From Candidula unifasciata (lineage: Eukaryota; Mollusca; Gastropoda; Stylommatophora; Geomitridae): a DNA stretch of 64,000 bases. The DNA is taken from contig CAJHNH020002508.1 of NCBI GenBank assembly GCA_905116865.2, positions 41,350 to 105,349 on the forward strand, written 5' to 3'. Shown here in pieces: positions 56,629 through 64,000 of the stretch. Every line of letters begins with the position of its first letter. The first letter of the stretch is position 1. The position numbers and the translations under genes were made by a program. Under the pieces are notes generated by a model. It had not been told where the DNA came from, did no database searches, and saw only the letters and a program-made list of their open reading frames with translations.

Positions 56629-57345
56629 TTATGGTGTGTTGCCTCCTGTTTCGTAGATCAGTGACTGACATCTCCTGGGCATGGATGCTATCAGATGTCT
56701 GATGTGGGCCTGTGTAATGTCTGTCCACTCTTCCTGGGGTGGCTGGAACAGACAGCTTGGTGACAAACACATCTTTGCAGCTCATCCTACAGTTACTCAG
56801 TGGGACTTATGTCTGCAGACACTGATGGACAGGGAGGGGTTTGATTATTATAGGCTGACATGAACTGCGTGGTCAGCTTTGAAGAATGGGGTCAGACGTT
56901 GTTCTCTTGGGAAAAAAAAATCTGTTAGCATCCCAAAATGGAAGGACAGGTAGTTAAGAATTTTACTGACGAATCGTAGCGCTTTCAAGCTTCTTTTAGT
57001 GTGCACCATTTAACTGCTTCCGTTGAAACTGATCATTCCCGACACCATTACACCTCCATTAGACACTACGCCGTCCATCATGACTGCAACAAAATGAAAG
57101 ATTTGTCACTGAACCAGGCACGTCTCTATGGATTGTCGCCTACGCAGGGACGATGTTGATTTGCCCAAAGGAGTCGATATTTACTGTGGCGACGCGTAAG
57201 GACAGGTCTTCGGTGTGGTCGTCGTGCCCAGTGTTCAACGCCATGCTGACTGTTCTAAACAGTTTGATCAGACACACACCGTCCTGGGAGCGTCCTGGAG
57301 GCAATGCTACTGGACACGTTAGACATCATATAAGTCTGCTTTTTC
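56629..57345 (-). pseudogene. Tc1-type transposase relic, second copy of the same family
   Basis: Sequence blocks match 34099-34850 in order: 'acgttattatggtgtgt', 'tgggcatggatgc', 'ctgatgtgggcctgtg', 'acagttactc', 'gtgtgcacca', 'gtcttcggtgtggtcgtc' and 'acagtttgat'. The C-terminal two thirds of the transposase remain, including the stop at 56629-56631. The DNA-binding third is missing and many frames are broken. Confidence 0.8.
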
Positions 57346-58569
57346 CCTACCCGACTACAATATTTTATTTACAAACTAATAAAAACGCGTTATCAGATAA
57401 TTATGCTTTTTAGAATTAATTAATTTTTTACCAAGTCTTGATTTTTACGTTTCTTAATATCTGTGTTAGTTTGGTTTTACTATACATATACACTCACACA
57501 CACATACATACATACATACATACATACACACAACAAAAAATATATTTATATACATACATATATATGAAGCTAACGACTCAAACACACTTGTGACAACTTT
57601 ATTTAGAAAAAAAAAGTGTTTTTTTTTCCTTCCAATCAAACATTTTAATTCACAAGAGTAGGACAAATGTACAGTGATAGACAACTTGATGACCTTTTTA
57701 AACATTCATCCCCTTAAGCCCGCACTTCAGGAATTGGCGTCATTGCTTGTGCAAATACCAGTTCATTATTAGATACAATAAATGCAAATCTCTTGGAGAA
57801 CTTTACTCAGATTGCAACTTCACAGCAGTTTGATATACTGACATAAAAATGCTCAAATCTCAATAGCAGATACTTGAAGCCAGACGAATTTCGTTGGAGT
57901 GCTGGGAAAATAAACTATGTCCACGACGCTAGACTTCTCTCACGAAACAAGCGGCACAGTGAAAAGGCCCTTTCAAGCAGTCTAACCTTTTTTGACCTGA
58001 TGTAAACAACTAACTGCATGCACAATTTCTACAAGAGGAATATACAGCTTATTGCAGATAATAAATGTTATTGTTAATCGTGAAGAATGGAAGATGAATT
58101 ATTAGTTAGAAACTGAGACTGGTAGAAGTAATAGACTAGTAGAAGTAATAGAGATGCAGACACAGATCACCCGTTTCGCGAAGCTTTGGACGTAGTTGAT
58201 ACTCAGCGGCAGACAAGAGGGAAGTCATGTTTGGCTCAGACAAAAGACACAGACAGGTTTGCATCCTGGAGAATATTACGCGAGGAAAGAAGTTGGTCAG
58301 TGGGATAGCGGATCAGTTAGATTTGTGTAGTCATAATCACACTGAGCAGGGAGTGAAGAGATTGGCCGGCTGGGCCCACGGAGGTGGAAATTCAGTAATT
58401 AATTTCAGATAATGCTCACTCAGAGGATGTGATTATTCATAGTAACGGTTTACTGTCCTAAGGCAAAAGAAATTCTTGGGGGTTATTAGCAAAAATTAAT
58501 GGTTGACGTTTGGTGCAGGAGAGCATTTCAAATGATACCACAACATCCAGCTTAAGATCGGAGGTGGAG
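57346..58569. other. unannotated stretch with a short (CATA)n
   Basis: A (CACA/CATA)n patch at 57482-57535 sits in an otherwise unassigned region. The frame at 58227-58412 has no recognised domain. Confidence 0.4.
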
Positions 58570-59092
58570 CGGTCACTGCAGCTTTCGCTGGCTAGAGAAC
58601 ACCACACACACACACAAACATCGTTACTGTAACTGACTCAAAAAGCATGCTGAGGTAGGTCAGGACAGGCATGCGTCGTGCAGAATGACATGCTTTGCTT
58701 CAAGTCATGTGTAAGAAGAATTGCCTGGATCTTTTCTCCGGGCAATGCCGGTGTGTTGGGAAATGTACAGTCCAACAGAGTGGCTATCTCTGTACAAAGT
58801 AGTGAAATATGTATGCATTATCAGGCAGATTAGGTTAAGGCCTTATGAAAGAACGTGTATAATTTGGAGGAGCAAATGAATCACTACAGTCTGGTGAAAG
58901 TGATGCAGTTGTATGTGATCTGGCCGATGTTTGAAGCTCAGTGGAAAAGCAAGACAGAGGTATAATCAGAATACTATTGGCTTCATTGGCACTAGAACTC
59001 TGTGTTAGCTGCTGAAAATGGGGATGGAGAGCTTATGGGAATGCCCCGACTAATGTGATGTTGGTTCTTGAATCAACTCAACTCACTAGAAG
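58570..59092 (+). pseudogene. LINE family C 3' end, decayed
   Basis: The plus strand reads NIVTVTDSKSMLR, stop, VRTGMRRAE, then LDLFSGQCRCVGK. These are counterparts of the DSESMLRKV and WIFSPGFAGIVG blocks at 53598-53317. The 3' end 'ttggttcttgaatcaactc' plus 'aactcac' (59052-59077) parallels the CTCAACT tail. Several stops and indels are present. Confidence 0.65.
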
Positions 59093-59215
59093 TAATAGAA
59101 CACAACTGGAACTCAGAGGTGATACAAGAATGACTAATACATTGTGTTTTAAATTAAACTTTAATTATTTAGAGAGTAAATAAAGTCATTAGAAAATGGC
59201 AGGTTTGAGCGACTG

Positions 59216-59218
<3 letters not shown>

Positions 59219-59263
<45 letters not shown>
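59219..59263. repeat. (TA)n microsatellite
   Basis: About 45 bp of TA. Confidence 0.96.
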
Positions 59264-59266
<3 letters not shown>

Positions 59267-60386
59267 AATCTTATATTGACTAGCATTACTATCTATTTTT
59301 TTTTTTAATTTTTTTTTTTTATTTTAAAGTTTGATGCTCAATATCTTCAAAATAATACTTTTTTTTCTTTGACCCAATGTTTTCTTGTAAGTGAATGAGT
59401 GAAGTTCATCCTAGCTAGGAGCGCACATTGAGTAATTAGCACCCGGTGACATCAATTGCAAAGCGTCAAGATTCCGATGAGAATTCCCCAAGACACAAAT
59501 CCTAGAAACGCTTTTCAACCGTAAGGTTATACTGTGGCTTCCGACGGTTAAACAATGTTATTAACGCTGTACTGACTATTTTGGGGGATTATGGTGAATA
59601 TCTTATGCTAACTCGACCGCGTGTCCGATGTGTTAGCCTCGGTGAAGCACGTCTATGTCGTCTTCGAAGTAAAGACAGGAGATACTGTATGCAACTCCTC
59701 ATGGGTATAATCAATAGAGGCACCTTTGTATAGCTGATGCATCGGAGGACTGAGCACGCATTGGACCCAATGTGCAAAGGCCTTGATTGTGATAACTCAA
59801 CATAATAATGTAAAGATTAGTCTGGACAGGTGGGATTTGATCTGTATTATTCCCGTGTAATTTCTATTTAGGTGACAAATTACGTAGTATTTTTTAGGTA
59901 TATACTTTAAAAAAAAAGTAGTGAAGAGCAATGAATACACAGAAAAAATAAACCCGTTATTATAACAAAATTAAACTATATTGTACCACGCTGTTTGTAG
60001 AGTACACATCGTCATCATCATCATCTCATTATCATAATGATCATGTTGTTGTCGTTATGTCTAAAAGAAGGGCTAGCAGCTTTTTTTCCCGTTTATTCTA
60101 TCCTGTGTAATTGTTTAACTATCGTGAATGGAATCCAGTCAATATCTTTGCTCTCCCTCTCTCATCAACGTTCGCCATAAGATTTGTTCTGGGCCTTCTC
60201 GTTCATTAACCTGTGTGTGCTACCCATTACAGAAAGTGTTTTGTGTTTTTCCGCTCGTTTCTTATCAAAGGGTGACCACGATACTGACAATATCTTGTTC
60301 CTACATATATTGATACAAGCTGCTAGTCAGAGATTCTCATTTCTTCTTCGCCTTTGTGTAATTCATCCTATCAATTGTCCGTAATG
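59264..60386. other. unannotated stretch
   Basis: T-rich at first, no gene recognised. Confidence 0.4.
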
Positions 60387-60612
60387 CCTTAGGACAGTGA
60401 TTCCCAAACTGTGCGCCGCGGCGCCCCGGGGGAGCTGCGACCTCTTCAGTGGGGCGCCGCGCAATATCCGAATATAAAAGAGTTTAATTTTTTTTCTATC
60501 TCTTACGTACGAATAGTCATAATTTTACTTAGGTTAGGGCGCCGTGAAAAAAAAATTGTAACTGAAAAAAGACGCCGCGACTAAGAAAAGTTTCTGAACC
60601 ACTACCTTAGGC
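60387..60612. mobile_element. hAT-type MITE with 8-bp target duplication
   Basis: The element is 60395-60604 (210 bp). The left end CAGTGATTCCCAAACTGTGC pairs with the right end, reversed TAGTGGTTCAGAAACTTTTC, and both continue into GCGCCGCGGCG-like inner repeats. CAGTG ends with 8-bp duplications are typical of the hAT superfamily. The duplications are CCTTAGGA (60387-60394) and CCTTAGGC (60605-60612), 7 of 8 identical. There is no coding content. Confidence 0.85.
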
Positions 60613-60771
60613 ATTTGTTATCGAATGCATTTATCTTTCGTTCTATGCCTCTAGTTGTTTTACAACTTTCACGGTCATATCTCAAAGTTACCTCAACATT
60701 GGAACAGAAAGTACGTAACGATGTTTTGAAAATAAATAATTTAGGGCTCCATATTATGATCAGGCTTTTAA

Positions 60772-60978
60772 CTGACTGACTGATTTTCTACTCCACAAGG
60801 ACATCACACAAGCGATAAACACCCGACGACACAAAGTGTCACCATGTGGATGAGGATCATCGTGGAGAGGTCCCAGAAACCGCGTTCAGACAATTGGCCA
60901 AGTTTATGGCCTGCCTATATTGCGGCCCCTGGCAAAAGCCAGAGTGGGGCTTCAAATAACAAAAAATGTCGTCCTAAA
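60772..60978 (+). repeat. dispersed repeat family E, copy 3
   Basis: Begins 'actgactgactgattttcta' and carries the family blocks in the same order as 14735-14928, ending 'ggggcttcaaataacaaaaa'. Confidence 0.82.
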
Positions 60979-61437
60979 AAGGACATATCAGGCTTTTAAA
61001 AGCTGCTTGACAGGCCCAACTGGCACAAAAACAGTGTATTCTGGGATAAAATATAACCATATAAAATCTAATAGGACATTATAAATAATCTATAATAATT
61101 CTAGGCGGTGGGATTAGGGAAGGGGGGCGGGGGGTGTGAGACAGCACAGTAAAGTATTTTAGCATTATGCCAGTAAAACGGAGTTTGTGCACTAAGCTGA
61201 AATTCTTCGGACTCATGCTTGAGTTAGAAGTAGAACGGAGCACTTATGGGTTACATACGTAAGCCGTGATGTTGATACATCGAAATGGCATAAGACAGCG
61301 CAGCTGGGATTACTTCAAACGTAACTTTCATTGTTGACATAACACATAGATATCGTGATGTTGAATTGAACAATGCTAATAAATGCAGTTTGATTGTATT
61401 TTTAAAGGACGTATATCAATATACATTAACATTAAAT

Positions 61438-61505
61438 GCGGGACACCAGTGGCGGAGCGGGTAACGCTCGCCGCGGATCGGAAGGTTGTGAGTTCGTTTT
61501 TGAAA
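61438..61505 (+). repeat. SINE family A head, truncated
   Basis: 'ccagtggcggagcgggtaac', then 'gctcgccgcggatcggaagg' and 'tgtgagttcg' match, in direct orientation, the reversed head of the copy at 44455-44525. The body is missing. Confidence 0.7.
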
Positions 61506-61544
61506 ACACAGTCTAACGATAAATCTGTGGACCCATCAAAGATG

Positions 61545-61863
61545 CAAACGGCGGGGAATAGAGAGTGAGAAGCAACAACGAAATTCATAATCTGTTTAAA
61601 TCACCATTGATCACTCGCATCATGAGAGCTAAATGAAATGGAAATGGTTGGGGCATATTTAAAGAGTGTCAGATGACAAAGAAGTAAAAACTGTTAACAC
61701 AAGGGGGATTATTGGCAGACCAAGGAGACTGTGGAGAGATAATGTCCAGGCAGGCCTGCAAACACTTGGTATTACAAAATGGAAAGAAAAGGCCAACCAG
61801 AGAAATGAATGGAAGCGGGTTATATCTGCAGCAATGAACCTTCAGGCTTCGGAATGCTAGAGA
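61545..61863 (+). pseudogene. LINE C-terminal fragment
   Basis: Reading ITRIMRAK then, after a stop, WGIFKE/RVSDDKEVKTVN, GIIGRPRRLWRDNVQAGL and WKEKANQRNEWKRVISAAM, stop near 61858. The GRP.RRW.D.V...L......W...A..R..W pattern is the usual end of LINE ORF2 proteins. It lies just right of a SINE head, and A-rich bases follow. Confidence 0.75.
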
Positions 61864-61987
61864 AAAAAAAGCAATCAATATACAATAAAAACTACCCAAG
61901 TGAGTATTGTCGAGAGGTATCTAATTGCATAGGGGTGGGTGAGTGGGGGTGGGACAGGGGGGGGGGGGGTGGAACTGTCACTACTAT

Positions 61988-62198
61988 ATGTTTACCACCT
62001 TTTAAGGTGGTGTAAACATTCCGGTCGTGAGCCTAAGGATTTAGGGCATCATGACTTGTTCTGTCGCCACGGCCTGTGCATGGTAGGATGTTTAATTTTT
62101 CCCCCGACAGAAAAACTCCATCATCTTACAGAGGGTCGAACCCGGGTCTCCCGCATGAGAGTCCGACCGTAATACCACTCGTCTAGCTGTGCCTCGAA
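61988..62198 (-). repeat. tRNA-derived SINE, family D
   Basis: On the minus strand the head has CACAGCTAGACGAGTGG (A-box region) and GGGTTCGACCC (B box, 62133-62143 reversed), then 'ctgtaagatgatggag' and the end 'ttacaccaccttaaaagg'. The partial copy at 16190-16265 supports the family. Confidence 0.78.
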
Positions 62199-63524
62199 AG
62201 TAGAACATGCATGAAAAACAACCAAGACACTCAATCTTGTAAAGACTGACAAAGATTTACCCTACGTATTAAACAATAACTTCCTTCAAAGCAACTCCTT
62301 TGCCAGTGTGTTACTAGAACCTCCTCAGCTTAAGTACTCTGCAGACAACGATATTTTACCTAGGCCTGTCACAGAAACCAAAAGAAATAAAACGCCTTTC
62401 AACATAGATTACCGAAGAACCCAGAGCGCTGCTTCCGGTCCAGTTTGTTATTATTTTCTTGGTCTCTTTTTATTTTATTTTTTTCCCCCTGGCTTTTCCA
62501 TGATCACCCCATGGAATCCTGACACTGCATAACTTAACGCAGAAGACACAGATTAGCTTTTAGCGAGCCGAGGAATACTCCAGGCTTCATCAGAGAAGTA
62601 GGCATGCGTGTGCACTTGTGCGGACGTGCCGAGAGAGCGAGGGATTGACAGAATGTGAGCAGCCGGAGGAATTAGGCGTACAGCAGATTAGATTATTTGT
62701 TGATTAACCCGGAAATATTTGACGTAATAATCTATATACACGTAAATATAAAGTGTGAGCATGCGAGCTAAGGTGTGTTTATGTCTGTCTGTCCGTTTGT
62801 CTGTCTGGTTTGTCGGTCTTTTCTGTTTTGTCAGTCCGTCCGTATAGAGACAAGCTCTGTATTTTCACATTCTTTTACAATGGTATGCATCTTTCGGGTA
62901 AAATAATTTCATTTTCTGAGATTCCCTGTGTGGGTTGCGGGGTCCCAATATGAGGAAACAAGAATAGACCCACTGTCTCCCCAAAATCCATGTCTAAATC
63001 CATGATTAAGTGGGGCTTCCTTCGAATTCGGAGTGTATCTGTCTGATAGGCAAGGAAAGAACAAAACACATAAGTTAGATCTGTAAAACGGATGTGCATA
63101 CAACAGTCAGCTTCTAGAACGAGACTAAAGTTCAGAGGTAGACGAACAGCCAGAACTTTCCGCTGGAGCTTACAGCTTGTGAAAGCGAAGAAGAACTGTT
63201 CTGACATCAGAACTAAGTGATGAGCATAGTATAGGCTGTTTACTTTATGACTAAAAATTTTCTCCTTCAGTACCTCAGCAAATATACATAGTATATTTTA
63301 TTACGTAAACACGGACGATGAACTGTTCCATAGATAAGGTAAGTAATGCACGAAGTCTGAAATACGGAGATTAAAAGAAAAATAATATAGAAAGTCGCAC
63401 TAGAAAAATATTTATCTGCGATAGCAAGGAATCCATTCCACAAAATGACACGAGAAATCAATAAGGTATCTTTTCATAAATGTTGAACCTATCGATTCAG
63501 CATTGCAGCTCAATGTAAGAAAAC
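62199..63524. other. unannotated stretch
   Basis: A (GTCT)-rich patch near 62783-62810. The minus-strand frames 63207-62875 have no recognised domain. Confidence 0.4.
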
Positions 63525-63612
63525 AAAGTAAGGCAAGTAGATAGAGGACCCATTCCCACGTCTTGAAGCACAGAGGGAGTGTAGTGCTATATTATAAGAG
63601 TTCTATCAATAA
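63525..63612 (-). repeat. SINE family A fragment
   Basis: 'aagtagatagaggacccatt', then 'cccacgtcttgaagc' resembles the 3' end of family A on the minus strand ('aaaggaccctttccacgcctt'). Confidence 0.4.
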
Positions 63613-64000
63613 CAGATGGAGCCTTTACTTCTATAAAAGTTGTGTAACACCCATTTTGCTTAGGTCGAACATAGATTACCTAAAGAACACCCTTCTTAGG
63701 CTAGTAACGGGTTGGGATTATGATACTATTACTCATACGTTGTGTGGTATACATTGCGCCAGCTGACTCTACTTCATAGGACATAACCTAGGCTAGTTCA
63801 TTTTAATTTAAGATTGCCGTGACGATTAGTGAAATGGACGTGCACGTAAAGACTCAGTTCTAAAACAAGACTGAAATCTAGAATCGGACAAAAAAAACCA
63901 GAAAGTTTTGCCGAGCTTATAGAAGAAAAGGAAGAAGAAAAAAAAGCAATACGGTACAAATAAGTATGTTATTACGTTCTAAACAGTCGACAACGGGCAC

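Noticed and set aside
61110..61140. G-quadruplex or regulatory element in a G-rich patch
   Set aside because: Short homopolymeric G with no context. Similar G-runs elsewhere (49490, 54778, 61955) look like simple-sequence noise.

Overview
The window looks like repeat-saturated, gene-poor nuclear DNA from an animal, most likely a marine invertebrate and perhaps a gastropod mollusc. That assignment is an inference. It rests on several tRNA-derived SINE families, many truncated LINE 3' ends with short-repeat tails, a Ty3/Gypsy element, Tc1 transposase relics, MITEs and very long microsatellites. Nothing resembles bacterial operons, rRNA, a functional tRNA gene or CRISPR. I found no convincing host protein-coding exon. 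Almost every long open frame is either a microsatellite translation or a piece of a decayed transposable element.

The central object is a complete but inactivated LTR retrotransposon at 17222-26311 (9.09 kb). It has two LTRs of 640 and 625 bp (about 96% identical by eye), a perfect 5-bp target duplication (CTGTA), a proline-tRNA-type primer binding site and a polypurine tract. Its domain order is Gag - protease - integrase - reverse transcriptase - RNase H. Integrase lies upstream of reverse transcriptase, which is the reverse of ordinary Ty3/Gypsy elements and the hallmark of the Gmr1-like group. It carries stops and frameshifts, a roughly 0.7 kb insertion in the gag-protease interval and an expanded A-tract inside integrase.

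Layout. 1-4.9 kb: SINE, (TC/AC)n, a reversed RNase-H LINE end whose tail is a (GAA)n array, and a 650-bp (CATA)n array. 4.9-6.4 kb: long inverted repeat made from a LINE-like C-terminal region. 7.9-8.8 kb: possible lone LTR. 9.8-10.5 kb: 700-bp (GAA)n array. 12-15.2 kb: mariner-type MITE, LINE end, an unclassified dispersed repeat and a SINE. 17.2-26.3 kb: the LTR element. 26.3-31.5 kb: LINE relics, one of them split by a second retroposed LINE end with a 13-bp target duplication, plus an 11-copy 26-bp minisatellite. 34-39.3 kb: a full-length dead Tc1 transposase and three LINE ends. 41-52.3 kb: SINE cluster, a reverse-transcriptase LINE relic and a possible Penelope-like fragment. 53-64 kb: RNase-H LINE ends, a second Tc1 relic, a hAT-type MITE with target duplication, more SINEs and simple repeats.

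The elements do not form a pathway with one another. What links them is mechanism: LINE tails seed microsatellites, elements insert into elements, and the same families recur along the window in both orientations.
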